A stretch of 64,000 nucleotides of DNA from Micromonospora purpureochromogenes. GTDB lineage: Bacteria > Actinomycetota > Actinomycetes > Mycobacteriales > Micromonosporaceae. A program made the position numbers and the translations under genes. Below, piece after piece: positions 15,489-24,075 of the stretch; positions within the stretch are counted from its first letter, which is position 1, and the number at the start of each line of letters is the position of its first letter. A model generated the notes under the pieces. That model was not told the origin of the DNA and did not search any database. It was given only the letters and a program-made list of their open reading frames with translations. The stretch lies in contig NZ_LT607410.1 in the NCBI RefSeq assembly GCF_900091515.1, positions 2,170,001 to 2,234,000 on the forward strand, given 5' to 3'.

Positions 15489-16525
15489 TGCCCCGGGTCA
15501 CCGTGACCGTCCGCGACAACGGCGGGCGCACCGCCACCGCGACCGCCGACTACACCCTCGCCCCACCGGTCCTCGGCGGCTACTACCTGGCGGGCAACGC
15601 CGACCCGACGGCCGACATGGCCGGCGGCAACTTCCGCTCGCTGACCCAGTACCGCAGCTTCGCCGACGGCTACACGTTCCCGGGCTACAACAAGCCCTGG
15701 CTGCTCAGCCTGGGTCGCAGCGGGTTCGCTATCAACATGGTGCTGGAGCTGAAGCACTACGGCGTGGCCACCGCGGCGGCGCAGACCTTCGCCGTGGACG
15801 GCGTCAGCTACACCGTCCCGGCGCCGGCGATGACCATCCAGCAGCGTCCCGGGACGACCTGGCCGAAGGCGTACGGGTACGGCCAGGTGCTCGCCGGGCT
15901 CTGCGACGGCCTCTTCGCCCGGGCGCTGTCGCAGTACCGGACGATGGGCTTCGGGGTGAACATCCAGCTCGCCTCCGAGCTGGACACCGACCACGAGTTC
16001 GGCACCACCGAGTCCGGGGTGTCGTACGGCTGGGCGGAGTCGGACGCCCGCGCGGTGCAGGCGATGACCTACATCGTGAACTGGTTCCGGGCCCGCGCGC
16101 TGCCGGCCGGCACCACCTTCTCCATCGGCTCGGGCGGCTTCGACCGGGCCTGCTTCCAGCGCACCCACCCGGAGTCGCTGATGGGCAAGCTGGACTTCCT
16201 CCAGTGGAACGCCTACGCCACCGACCCGAGCCACACCGCGCTCGCCCGGTTCCGCCGGGCGAAGGACTGGGCGGTTGCCGACCTCGGGCCGGTGGCGCTC
16301 TCCCGTCCCGTGATCATCGCCGAGTGGGGGGTGCGGGCCGCCGAGATCCCCGACCAGGCGGCCTGGATCGCCACCGTGCCCGCGGCCATCGCCCGGCTCA
16401 ACAGCGAGCGCGGCCCGCGCATCGTCCGGACGAACTACTTCAACTCCAGCTGGGGCACCCTGGCGCCCCGCACCGACGGGCTCGCGGCGCTGCGGGCGGC
16501 GTACGCGACCAGGCCGTACGTCTGA
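15488..16525 (+). CDS. Glycoside-hydrolase-like TIM-barrel protein
   Basis: 345 residues from ATG 15488 (GTG 15485 also possible), coupled to the preceding gene. The N-terminus finishes with an Ig-like strand region (VTVTVRDNGGRTATATADYT). From residue ~30 on it reads like a clan-A glycosidase barrel: INMVLELKHYG, then MGFGVNIQLASELDTDHEFG, KLDFLQWNAYATDP and the C-terminal strand VIIAEWGVRA, whose Glu is in the position of the catalytic nucleophile in GH5/GH26-type enzymes. The acid/base residue is not obvious. No signal peptide, so secretion by Sec is unlikely. Function could be polysaccharide cleavage or binding by an intracellularly assembled particle. Confidence 0.65.
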   Translation: MPRVTVTVRDNGGRTATATADYTLAPPVLGGYYLAGNADPTADMAGGNFRSLTQYRSFADGYTFPGYNKPWLLSLGRSGFAINMVLELKHYGVATAAAQTFAVDGVSYTVPAPAMTIQQRPGTTWPKAYGYGQVLAGLCDGLFARALSQYRTMGFGVNIQLASELDTDHEFGTTESGVSYGWAESDARAVQAMTYIVNWFRARALPAGTTFSIGSGGFDRACFQRTHPESLMGKLDFLQWNAYATDPSHTALARFRRAKDWAVADLGPVALSRPVIIAEWGVRAAEIPDQAAWIATVPAAIARLNSERGPRIVRTNYFNSSWGTLAPRTDGLAALRAAYATRPYV

Positions 16526-16823
16526 GGGAAGCCGGCGTCGCCGGCACCCGGCGCCGCCGGTGTGACCCGCTCGTCCGGCGGGCGCAGGCGGCCGTGCCGG
16601 GCGGGCTCCTGGCCTGCCCGCGAGGTGCTGCCGCGGTTGCGCTGACCGTGGCCTCGGGCCGGAGCCGGCGCCCTGGCCCGAGGGCGGTCTCCGTCGGCCC
16701 ACCGGCGGGACCGGGCAGCGGCGGCGCCGTTCCCGGAGCTGACCGACGGGGAGCGGAAGGCGCCGGACCTCGTCGCCCAGGAACTGGAGGCGGGACCGGG
16801 CCAGCCCTGAACTCGGCGCCGGC

Positions 16824-17402
16824 TCAGCTGGCGAACTCCGCGGTGACGGTGCGCAGCGCCCGGGTCAGGTCGGCGGCGGAGGGGGCCCGGTCGGGGTCGA
16901 CCAGCCACTGGGCCGCCAGCCCGCCGAGCAGCGCCTGGTAGAAGGCGCCGAGGGCGAGGGCCTGCGACTCGTCGGCGACCGGGTCGAGGCGGTGGAAGAC
17001 CTCGGCCAGCCCGAGCCGGGCCTGGTGGTTGGCGGTGGCGAACGCCTCCCGCAGCTCCGGCGACCGGTCCATCTGGCCGATCAGCTCGAACTGGACGGCC
17101 CACAGCGGCCGGAGCCGGGCGAAGGACTCGATGATCCGGGTCCAGGCGGCCTCGAACCGCTCCTCGGGGCCGGCGTCCGGCCCGACCTCCACCGCGAGGG
17201 TGCGTTGCAGCTCCTCGCCCCACTCCGCCATCGCCTCGAACAGGGCCTGGTCGAGCAGCGCTCGGGTGGTCCGGAAGTGGTAGCCGATGGCGGCGAGGCT
17301 GGTGCCGGCGGCGGCGGCGACGTCGCGGGCGGTGGTGGCGGCGTACCCCTTCTCGATCAGGCAGCGCTTGGCGCCGGCGAGGAGGTCTTCCCGGTTTCCC
17401 AT
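16824..17402 (-). CDS. TetR-family transcriptional regulator
   Basis: 192 residues. The helix-turn-helix is textbook: LLAGAKRCLIEKGYAATTAR, then DVAAAAGTSLAAIGYHFRTT. The C-terminal domain (~75-190) has the long helices of the TetR_C family and a conserved Trp/Phe-rich stretch (RLRPLWAVQFELIGQMDRSP). It starts 72 bases from the FAD monooxygenase gene on the other strand. An inverted repeat in that gap overlaps the monooxygenase promoter, so repression of the monooxygenase is the obvious role. The 298 bases downstream (16526-16823) hold nothing I can name. Confidence 0.92.
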   Translation of the reverse strand: MGNREDLLAGAKRCLIEKGYAATTARDVAAAAGTSLAAIGYHFRTTRALLDQALFEAMAEWGEELQRTLAVEVGPDAGPEERFEAAWTRIIESFARLRPLWAVQFELIGQMDRSPELREAFATANHQARLGLAEVFHRLDPVADESQALALGAFYQALLGGLAAQWLVDPDRAPSAADLTRALRTVTAEFAS

Positions 17403-17427
17403 GGCGCCAGCCTAGCGGATCTGCAGA

Positions 17428-17466
17428 ACAAACGTCTTGCACAACTGTCTAAAACGTTTGTACAGT
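17428..17466 (+). promoter_or_regulatory. Promoter with overlapping TetR operator, probably leaderless
   Basis: TTGCAC (17437-17442) and TACAGT (17461-17466) are 18 bases apart, and the ATG at 17474 lies 7 bases after the -10, so transcription would begin at or next to the start codon. ACAAACGT (17428-17435) and ACGTTTGT (17454-17461) form an inverted repeat covering the promoter. Confidence 0.6.
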
Positions 17467-17473
17467 CGCCGCC

Positions 17474-18688
17474 ATGACCGACGTTCTCATCTCCGGCGCC
17501 GGCGTCGCCGGCCCCGCACTGGCCTGGTGGCTCCGCCGCTACGGCTTCCGTCCGACCGTGGTCGAGCGGGCTCGCGCGCCACGCGACGGCGGCTACAAGG
17601 TGGACATCCGGGGCGCGGCGCTGGCGGTGATCGACCGGATGGGGCTGCGCGAGCAGGTCCGGCGGCACGACACCGGCATGCGGCTGGCCCACTTCGTCGA
17701 CGCCGACGGCAACCGGCTCGCCACCATGGACGCCCAGCTCTTCGGCGGACGCGTGGGCGACGACGTCGAGATCATGCGCGGCGACCTGGCCCGCGTCCTG
17801 GCCTCGGCCACCGCCGACGGCGTCGAGTACGTCTTCGACGACTCCGTCGCCGGGCTGACCCCCACCGACAGCGGGGTGGAGGTCGACTTCGCCCGCTCCC
17901 CGCGCCGCAGGTTCGACCTGGTGATCGGCGCCGACGGGCTGCACTCGACGGTCCGCCGGCTGGCCTTCGGGCCGGAGGAGCCCCAGATGCGTTCGCTCGG
18001 GCACCACATCGCGATCTTCTCGGTGCCGGGGCGGTTCGGCCTCGACCGCACCGAGCTGATGCACGTCACGCCGGGGTGCAGCGTCGGCGTCTACCGCACG
18101 GCCGGCGCGCCCGACGCCCGGGCGCTGTTCCTGTTCCGGTCCCCGACCGGCGGCGACGGGGACCGCGACGTCGCCGCGCAGCAGTCGCTGCTGGCCGAGG
18201 CGTTCGCGGGCCAGGGCTGGCAGGTGCCCGGGCTGCTGGAGGCGATGCGCGGCGCACCGGACTTCTACCTCGACTCGATCAGCCAGGTACGGATGCGGCG
18301 CTGGTCCGCCGGTCGGGTCGCGCTGGTCGGCGACGCGGCGTACGCGCCGTCGCCCGCTTCCGGACAGGGCACCAGCCTCGGCCTGGTCGGGGCGTACGTG
18401 CTGGCCACCGCCCTGGCCGACGCGGGCGGCGACCCGGCCGTCGGCTTCGCCGACTACGAGCGGCGGATGCGTCCCTTCGTCGAGGCGAACCAGCGTCTCG
18501 CCGACCGCAACCTGCGGGGGATGGTGCTCGGCTCGACGGCGCAGATCCGGTTCCAGCTGCTGATGCTCCGGCTGATGCCGCACCTGCCCGGGCGGGACCG
18601 CATGATCGCGCGGGTCGCCGAGCCGATCCGCCGGGCCGCGAACGCGATCACCCTGCCCGATCCCGCGCCGGCGCCGCCCGGCGCCTGA
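17474..18688 (+). CDS. FAD-dependent aromatic-type monooxygenase
   Basis: A 404-residue group A flavoprotein hydroxylase of the PHBH/UbiH fold. The ADP-binding motif GAGVAGPALAWWLRRYGF (residues 7-24) opens the Rossmann fold. The FAD/NADPH motif appears as DLVIGADGLHSTVRR (~150), and the second FAD motif as GRVALVGDAAYAPSPASGQG (~280). Relatives hydroxylate phenols, polyketides or antibiotics such as tetracyclines and rifamycins; the first residues and the KVDIRGAALAVIDRMGL segment resemble the antibiotic-modifying branch. Control by the divergent TetR would make it inducible by its substrate. The substrate itself is unknown. Confidence 0.9.
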   Translation: MTDVLISGAGVAGPALAWWLRRYGFRPTVVERARAPRDGGYKVDIRGAALAVIDRMGLREQVRRHDTGMRLAHFVDADGNRLATMDAQLFGGRVGDDVEIMRGDLARVLASATADGVEYVFDDSVAGLTPTDSGVEVDFARSPRRRFDLVIGADGLHSTVRRLAFGPEEPQMRSLGHHIAIFSVPGRFGLDRTELMHVTPGCSVGVYRTAGAPDARALFLFRSPTGGDGDRDVAAQQSLLAEAFAGQGWQVPGLLEAMRGAPDFYLDSISQVRMRRWSAGRVALVGDAAYAPSPASGQGTSLGLVGAYVLATALADAGGDPAVGFADYERRMRPFVEANQRLADRNLRGMVLGSTAQIRFQLLMLRLMPHLPGRDRMIARVAEPIRRAANAITLPDPAPAPPGA

Positions 18689-18706
18689 GGCCGGGGGTAC
18701 GGCGGA

Positions 18707-19249
18707 TCAGGGGCGAGGCGGTTGCCCGCCGAGCCGGTCGGCGTAGGTGTCGCGCAGCTCCGCCCAGCCGAAGTCCTTCGCCTCCGCGCCCCGGATCGGG
18801 CCGACCGGGTCGCCGGCCAGCAGGTGGTCGGCGACGTCGAGGCAGAGGTGCCAGCCGGCGGCCACCATCGGCAGCATCCCCCGCTCGGCGAGGGTGTGCC
18901 GCAGCAGCAACCGGGTGCCGGTGCCGGACGGGGTCAGCTCCCAGCGGAGCAGGTCGTCGCCCCAGGTGTATTCGAGCAGGTGGGGCGGCTCGGCCCGGCG
19001 TACCGTCGCGGGTTGCGGCACGGCCGTGTCGCCGTCGACCAGGGTGAGCGTCGCGGCGCCCGGGGCGCCGAGGTCGCGGTCGGCCAGGAACGGCGCCCAC
19101 TCGCGCAGCCGGGCCGGGTCGGTCAGCGCCGCCCACACCTTCTCCGGCGCGTGCCGCAGCTCGCGGACGAACAGCAGCGTCCACCGGTCGCCGGCGGGCT
19201 CGGCGTCGATCTCGGCCGGCGGGCCGGGGCGGAACGAGTCGCGGTCCAT
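18707..19249 (-). CDS. SRPBCC/AHSA1-like START-fold protein
   Basis: 180 residues from ATG 19249, beginning two bases after the stop of the upstream ArsR gene, so the two are cotranscribed and probably translationally coupled. The AHSA1 pattern is visible: FVRELRHAPEKVWAALTDPA near residue 30, LREWAPF, a strand-rich middle (PHLLEYTWGDDLLRWELTP) and the helix GWHLCLDVADHLLAG at the end. These proteins enclose hydrophobic ligands in a helix-grip fold. ArsR-AHSA1 pairs are frequent in actinobacteria but their ligand is rarely known. Confidence 0.88.
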   Translation of the reverse strand: MDRDSFRPGPPAEIDAEPAGDRWTLLFVRELRHAPEKVWAALTDPARLREWAPFLADRDLGAPGAATLTLVDGDTAVPQPATVRRAEPPHLLEYTWGDDLLRWELTPSGTGTRLLLRHTLAERGMLPMVAAGWHLCLDVADHLLAGDPVGPIRGAEAKDFGWAELRDTYADRLGGQPPRP

Positions 19250-19251
19250 GG

Positions 19252-19575
19252 TCACTCCTTGTCGAGGTGGCGCTCCAGGGCGTCCAGGTGTGCGGTCCAC
19301 ATCTCGCGGTACGGCGCGAGCCAGCCGTCCACGGCGCGGAACGGGCGTACGTCGATGCGGTAGATGCGCTGCTGTGCCGCCGTGCGGCAGGAGACGAAGC
19401 CGGCCTCGCGCAGCACCTTGAGGTGCTTGGAGACGGCCGGCTGGCTCATGCCCAGCACGTCGACCAGCTCGCCGACGCTGCACTCCGAGCGGCGCAGCGC
19501 GTCGAGGATCCGGCGTCGGGTGGGCTCGGCCAGCACGGCGAAGGCGTCGACGGGCACCGCCACAATATGCCGCAC
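19252..19575 (-). CDS. ArsR-family winged-helix regulator
   Basis: 107 residues. FAVLAEPTRRRILDALRRSE and VLGMSQPAVSKHLKVLREAG are the canonical ArsR/SmtB helices with recognition helix QPAVSKHLK. It lacks the CVC metal motif, so it belongs to the non-metal group found with AHSA1 proteins. GTG 19575 is taken as start; GTG 19563 is also possible. It is divergent from the LLM oxidoreductase with an inverted repeat between them, and likely controls itself, its START-like partner and perhaps the oxidoreductase. Confidence 0.9.
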   Translation of the reverse strand: MRHIVAVPVDAFAVLAEPTRRRILDALRRSECSVGELVDVLGMSQPAVSKHLKVLREAGFVSCRTAAQQRIYRIDVRPFRAVDGWLAPYREMWTAHLDALERHLDKE

Positions 19576-19590
19576 CGCTCATATGCCTGT

Positions 19591-19607
19591 CAAGGAATGA
19601 AGCCTTG
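19591..19607. promoter_or_regulatory. Inverted repeat between arsR and the LLM oxidoreductase gene
   Basis: CAAGG-AATGAAG-CCTTG lies 15 bases upstream of the ArsR start. Size and position suit an ArsR-type operator, but it could also be a chance hairpin. Confidence 0.35.
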
Positions 19608-19653
19608 TCCAGGACCGGAGGCGACGGCGCCGCCGCCTCCATATGCTCGGCAC

Positions 19654-20583
19654 ATGGAACTCCGGATCTTCACCGAACCCCAGCAGGGCGCCAGCTACGA
19701 CCAGCTGCTCGCCGTGGCCCGCGCCGTCGAGGACGCCGGTTACGGCGCCTTCTTCCGCTCGGACCACTACCTGAGGATGGGCTCGGTGAGCGGGGAACCC
19801 GGGCCGACCGACGCCTGGACCACCCTGGCCGGCCTGGCCCGCGACACCTCCCGCATCCGGCTCGGCACGCTGATGACCGCGGCCACCTTCCGGCTGCCCG
19901 GCCCGCTCGCCATCACCGTGGCGCAGGTCGACCAGATGAGCGGCGGCCGGGTCGAGCTGGGCATCGGCACCGGCTGGTACGCCGAGGAGCACACCGCGTA
20001 CGGCATCCCGTTCCCGACGCTCGGGGAGCGGTTCGCGCGGCTGGAGGAGCAGCTGGCGGTGATCACCGGGCTCTGGGAGACACCGGTCGGCAAGACCTTC
20101 GACCACCCCGGGACGTACTACCCGGTCACCGACTCGCCGGCGCTGCCCAAGCCGGTGCAGCAGCCGCGCCCGCCGATCCTGCTCGGCGGGATGGGTCCGA
20201 AGCGCACCCCGCGCCTCGCCGCCCGCTACGCCGACGAGTTCAACCTGCCCTTCGCCTCGATCGAGGACACCGTCGCGCAGATCGCCCGGGTCCGCGCGGC
20301 GTGCGCCGAGATCGGCCGTGACCCGGCCACCATGCGCTGGTCCAACGCCCTGGTGCTCTGCTGCGGACGCGACGAGGCCGAGGTCGCCCGCCGGGCCGAG
20401 GCGATCGGCCGGGAGCCCGCCGAGCTGCGCGAGAACGGCCTCGCCGGCACCCCGGCCGAACTGGTCGACAAGATCGGCCGGTACGCCGAGGCCGGCAGCG
20501 AGCGGATCTATCTCCAGCTGCTGGACCTCACCGACCTGGACCACCTGGAGCTGGTCGCCGCCGAGGTGATGCCGCAGCTCTGA
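19654..20583 (+). CDS. LLM-class F420-dependent oxidoreductase
   Basis: 309 residues of the luciferase-like monooxygenase fold, F420 branch. Visible hallmarks: SYDQLLAVARAVEDAGYGAF at the first barrel helix, RIRLGTLMTAATFRLPGPLA, then VDQMSGGRVELGIGTGWYAE, and PPILLGGMGPKRTPRLAARY for the phosphate end of the cofactor. ATG 19654 is chosen; the frame is open far upstream but that part overlaps the ArsR gene. The substrate is not predictable. Actinobacteria have dozens of such paralogues using reduced F420 or FMN. Confidence 0.92.
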   Translation: MELRIFTEPQQGASYDQLLAVARAVEDAGYGAFFRSDHYLRMGSVSGEPGPTDAWTTLAGLARDTSRIRLGTLMTAATFRLPGPLAITVAQVDQMSGGRVELGIGTGWYAEEHTAYGIPFPTLGERFARLEEQLAVITGLWETPVGKTFDHPGTYYPVTDSPALPKPVQQPRPPILLGGMGPKRTPRLAARYADEFNLPFASIEDTVAQIARVRAACAEIGRDPATMRWSNALVLCCGRDEAEVARRAEAIGREPAELRENGLAGTPAELVDKIGRYAEAGSERIYLQLLDLTDLDHLELVAAEVMPQL

Positions 20584-20586
20584 GGG

Positions 20587-20985
20587 TCAGCGCGCCCGCA
20601 GGCCGCCCGGCTCGCGCAGCACGGTGTCCAGCCGGCCGTCCCGGTCGCTGTCCAGATAGGTGATGTCCGGGACGCCGTCGCCGTCCAGATCGAACTGGAC
20701 CACGTCGGCGATCCCGTCGCCGTCCAGGTCGGTGACCACCTGGGTCGACCCGTCAACGTGGTGGGTGACGATCGAGACCGAACCCGGCCCGGCCGCGCGC
20801 GGCGGCGGGCCGGGGGTCGGCGGGGTGGGCTCCGGTTCGGGCGTGGGCGGCGGCGCCGGTTCGGTCCGATCCGGGTACGCCGCCGGCGGCGCGCTCGTCG
20901 GCTCCAGGCCCATGCCGGTCGGGTCGATCTCCTCCTCGGACGGGTAGACGTCGCCGTGCAGGGTGGGGTCGCGGTAGCTGCTCAT
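20587..20985 (-). CDS. Small acidic protein with Asp-rich calcium-binding-type repeats
   Basis: 132 residues. The first ~80 are disordered and rich in Pro, Glu and Thr (EPAPPPTPEPEPTPPTPGPP). The end holds three tandem Asp loops, DLDGDGIADVVQF, DLDGDGVPDITYL and DSDRDGRLDTVL, each a DxDxDG loop as in dockerin or thrombospondin-type-3 repeats. Calcium binding is likely. There is no signal peptide, so it is cytosolic or exported by another route. It is convergent with the LLM gene, three bases between stops. Confidence 0.8.
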   Translation of the reverse strand: MSSYRDPTLHGDVYPSEEEIDPTGMGLEPTSAPPAAYPDRTEPAPPPTPEPEPTPPTPGPPPRAAGPGSVSIVTHHVDGSTQVVTDLDGDGIADVVQFDLDGDGVPDITYLDSDRDGRLDTVLREPGGLRAR

Positions 20986-21064
20986 CCACCCATTGTTCCC
21001 ATGGACGCCGTCGACAAGCGTGCCGGATGATGCACTCCGACACGATCGCGGACGGGGGTACGAC

Positions 21065-21811
21065 GTGGAACTGCACCGCAGGCCGGGCCGGCTGCTGCTG
21101 CCGGCGATCTGCATCCTGGCCGGGATCGTCCTGCTGACGCTCGGTGACGGCGGCGGGCTGCTGCGGACCCTGGTGGCCCTCGGCGGGATCGCGCTCGGCG
21201 TGGTGGTGCTCGTCGGCGCGCTGCGGCCGTTCCGGTTCGTCGTCGACGCCGACGGCCTGACCGTCCGGCGGCCGGGCCTGCGCCGGACGATCCGCTGGCC
21301 GGAGCTGGCCGCGGTGGTGCTCGACCAGCCGGCGCCCCGCTCCGGCGTACCGGCCGCGCCGCGCCTGCTCGCCGTGCCGGCCACCGGCACCGGAATCGGC
21401 CCGCTGGACGCCCGGCACCCGCTCGACGAGCGTCCGGCGGTCGAGCTGCTCGACCTCGCCGGGATCCGGGAGTCGCCGGCGGAGATCGCGGCGGGGCTGG
21501 CCCGGTACGCCGGCGAGCGCTTCCTCGACGCCCGCGCGCTGCGCCGGGCCGCCTTCGCCGACCCCGACTTCGCCGTCGGCCTGCGCGGCTACCGGGTCGA
21601 CATGGTCGACGCGCTGATCCGCGGTGGCCAGGAGGCGCTCGCCTCGGGCGACCCGACCCGGCGCCGCGCGGCGCGGACCGAGATCGACCGGGCCCGGCGG
21701 GCCGGCCTGCCGGTCGACCTGCGCGGCTACAGCACCCTGCAGGTGGACGAGGCGCTGGACGCCCTCGGCGCGGCGCTGGCCGACGAGCCCGCCGAACGGG
21801 AGCCCTCGTGA
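21065..21811 (+). CDS. Membrane protein with PH-like domain and DivIVA-like motifs
   Basis: 248 residues from GTG 21065. Two adjacent membrane helices (LLLPAICILAGIVLLTL and LVALGGIALGVVVLVGAL) are followed by a PH-like strand set, RFVVDADGLTVRRPGLRRTI, of the bPH_6 type. The C-terminal half has two repeats, GLRGYRVDMVDALI and DLRGYSTLQVDEALDAL, matching the Gly-Tyr-x-x-x-x-Val-Asp motif seen at the start of DivIVA-like proteins. This suggests a membrane-attached scaffold for envelope growth, which is inference. Its stop overlaps the next start (GTGA). Confidence 0.75.
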   Translation: MELHRRPGRLLLPAICILAGIVLLTLGDGGGLLRTLVALGGIALGVVVLVGALRPFRFVVDADGLTVRRPGLRRTIRWPELAAVVLDQPAPRSGVPAAPRLLAVPATGTGIGPLDARHPLDERPAVELLDLAGIRESPAEIAAGLARYAGERFLDARALRRAAFADPDFAVGLRGYRVDMVDALIRGGQEALASGDPTRRRAARTEIDRARRAGLPVDLRGYSTLQVDEALDALGAALADEPAEREPS

Positions 21812-23052
21812 CCGACGTCGCCCGCCACAACTGGGCCGGCAACGTCGCGTACGCCGCCCGTAGCTTCCACCGGCCGTCCAGCTTGGACGAACTGCGTCGG
21901 CTGGTGGCCGGCAGCGACCGGATCCGCGCGGTCGGCACCGGGCACTCCTTCAACCGCCTGGGTGACACCACCGGCGACCTGGTCTCCCTCGCCGGGCTGC
22001 CGCCCACCGTCGAGGTGGACCGGGAACGCGGCACGGTCACCGTCGCCGCCGCCCTGCGGTACGGGGACCTGGCGAGCCGGCTGCACGCCGAGGGGCTGGC
22101 CGTGGCGAATCTCGCCTCCCTGCCGCACATCTCGGTGGCCGGGTCGGTGGCGACCGGCACCCACGGCTCCGGTGACGGGAACCGCAACCTGGCCGCCGCC
22201 GTGACCGCGCTGGAACTGGTCACCGCCGACGGTGACCTGCTCACCGTGAGCCGGGCCGACGACGACCGGTTCGCCGGCATGGTGGTGTCGCTCGGCGCGC
22301 TCGGCGTCGTCACCCGGGTCACCCTGGACGTGGTGCCGACCTTCGCGGTCCGCCAGTACGTCCGCCGCGACCTGCCCGCCGAACGGCTCGACGCGGCGTT
22401 CGCCTCGACGTACAGCGTCAGCGGGTTCACCACCTGGCGGTCGTCGACCATCGACCAGGTCTGGCGCAAGCAGCTCGCCGACCAGCCGCCGCCCCCGGCG
22501 GACTGGCTCGGCACCACCGCCGCCGAGGCCCCGCTGCACCCGGTGCCCGGCCTGGACCCGGTGCACTGCACGGCCCAACTGGGCGAGCCCGGCCCGTGGC
22601 ACGAGCGGCTGCCGCACTTCCGGCTCGGCTTCACCCCGAGCAGCGGCGACGAACTCCAGTCCGAGTACCACCTGCCCCGCGCGGCGGCGGCCGGCGCACT
22701 TGCCGCGCTGGGCGGCATGCGGGACCGGATCGCCGCCGTGCTCCAGGTCTCCGAACTGCGCACGATCGCCGCCGACGATCTCTGGCTCAGCCCCAACCAG
22801 GGGCGCGACAGCCTGGCAATCCACTTCACCTGGATCGACGACCCGGTGGCGGTGCTGCCGGTGCTGGCCGAGGTGGAACAGCGGCTGGCCCCCTTCGCGC
22901 CCCGCCCGCACTGGGGCAAGGTCTTCACGCTCGACCAGCCGTCGGTGGCCGCCGCCTTCGGCCGGTACGCCGACTTCGCCGCCCTGCTGGCCGAGCTGGA
23001 CCCGACCGGGAAGTTCCGCACCGACCTGCTCGACCGCTACTTCCCGCGCTGA
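21808..23052 (+). CDS. Alditol/xylitol oxidase-like FAD enzyme (AldO family)
   Basis: 414 residues, the length of AldO from Streptomyces (about 418). The VAO-type FAD domain starts NWAGNVAYAARSFHRPSSLD. RAVGTGHSFN places His46 exactly where AldO carries its covalently bound FAD. VAGSVATGTHGSG is the second FAD-binding stretch. The C-terminal substrate domain ends FGRYADFAALLAELDPTGKF, as in the D-arabinono-lactone oxidase family. Such enzymes oxidise xylitol, sorbitol or similar polyols with O2, giving H2O2. Coupling to the PH/DivIVA-like membrane protein by a 4-base overlap is unusual. Confidence 0.9.
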   Translation: MTDVARHNWAGNVAYAARSFHRPSSLDELRRLVAGSDRIRAVGTGHSFNRLGDTTGDLVSLAGLPPTVEVDRERGTVTVAAALRYGDLASRLHAEGLAVANLASLPHISVAGSVATGTHGSGDGNRNLAAAVTALELVTADGDLLTVSRADDDRFAGMVVSLGALGVVTRVTLDVVPTFAVRQYVRRDLPAERLDAAFASTYSVSGFTTWRSSTIDQVWRKQLADQPPPPADWLGTTAAEAPLHPVPGLDPVHCTAQLGEPGPWHERLPHFRLGFTPSSGDELQSEYHLPRAAAAGALAALGGMRDRIAAVLQVSELRTIAADDLWLSPNQGRDSLAIHFTWIDDPVAVLPVLAEVEQRLAPFAPRPHWGKVFTLDQPSVAAAFGRYADFAALLAELDPTGKFRTDLLDRYFPR

Positions 23053-23208
23053 CCTGGCGAGGCGACCGGCGCCGAGCCGGTGCGCAGGGTGCCGCGCTGC
23101 CCCGCCGGGACGCCCGAGGTCGAGCGGACCCGACCGGAGCGGGCACCGGATGTCGGGTCGGGCGCTCACCGGTCGGCCTAGCGTCGAGGCACACGGGAAG
23201 GAGACCAG

Positions 23209-24075
23209 GTGCTGGAGCGGCTGAACGAGGCGATGGCCCACATCGAGCGGCACCTCGACCAGCGGATCGAGGTCGCCGACCTGGCGCGGATCGCGCTGAC
23301 GTCGGAGTACCACTTCCGGCGGATGTTCTCCGCGCTGGCCGGGATGCCGCTGTCCGAGTACGTCCGCCGCCGCCGGCTCACGGTGGCGGCGGCCGAGGTG
23401 ACGGCCGGCGAGCGGACGCTGCTCGACATCGCGGTCCGCCACGGGTACGGCTCGACCGAGGCGTTCACCCGGGCGTTCCGCGCGCTGCACGGGGTCGGGC
23501 CCGGCGAGGCCCGGCGGACCGGTGCGGCGCTCCGCTCCCAGCAGCGGTTGTCCTTCCGCCTCGTCGTCGAAGGGAGTGGCAGCATGCGCTATCGCGTGGT
23601 GGAGAAGCCGGAGTTCCGGCTGGTGGGCCGGCGGGCCCGGGTGCCCCTGGTGCAGCAGGGGATGAACCCGGCGATCGTGGAGTTCATCCGGGGCATCCCG
23701 AAGGAGACCGTCGCGCGGATCGCGGCCCTGTCGGACCTGGAGCCGGCCGGGATCGTCAATGTCAGCGACAAGGTGGCCGAAGATCGGGCCGAGGGCAGCG
23801 AGCTGGACTACTGGCACGGGGTGGTCACCGCCGCAGAGGCCCCGGCCGACCTGGACGCGGCGACCGTGCCGGCGGGGACGTGGGCGGTCTTCGAGACCTC
23901 CGGCGAGTTCCCGGCCGCCGTGCAGGAGTTGTGGCGGGACGTGTTCACCCAGTGGTTCCCGTCGAACGCCTACCGCAGCCGCCCCGGGCCGGAGATCTCC
24001 CGCAACCGGCTCTCGGCGGACGGCACGCACGTGGACGCCGAGCTGTGGATCCCGGTGGAGCGGGCCGCGGCCTAG
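23209..24075 (+). CDS. AraC-type regulator with GyrI-like ligand domain
   Basis: 288 residues from GTG 23209, behind GGAAGGAG. Residues 1-105 are the double helix-turn-helix of AraC/XylS proteins (HIERHLDQRIEVADLARIAL, YHFRRMFSALAGMPLSEYVR, then TEAFTRAFRALHGVGPGEAR). From residue ~125 the GyrI-like/SOUL domain begins (MRYRVVEKPEFRLVGRRARV) and ends with AYRSRPGPEISRNRLS ... AELWIPVE. This is the Rob/BltR design, in which the C-terminal domain binds drugs or small hydrophobic ligands. It is convergent with the site-2 protease gene, sharing four bases at the stops. Confidence 0.92.
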   Translation: MLERLNEAMAHIERHLDQRIEVADLARIALTSEYHFRRMFSALAGMPLSEYVRRRRLTVAAAEVTAGERTLLDIAVRHGYGSTEAFTRAFRALHGVGPGEARRTGAALRSQQRLSFRLVVEGSGSMRYRVVEKPEFRLVGRRARVPLVQQGMNPAIVEFIRGIPKETVARIAALSDLEPAGIVNVSDKVAEDRAEGSELDYWHGVVTAAEAPADLDAATVPAGTWAVFETSGEFPAAVQELWRDVFTQWFPSNAYRSRPGPEISRNRLSADGTHVDAELWIPVERAAA

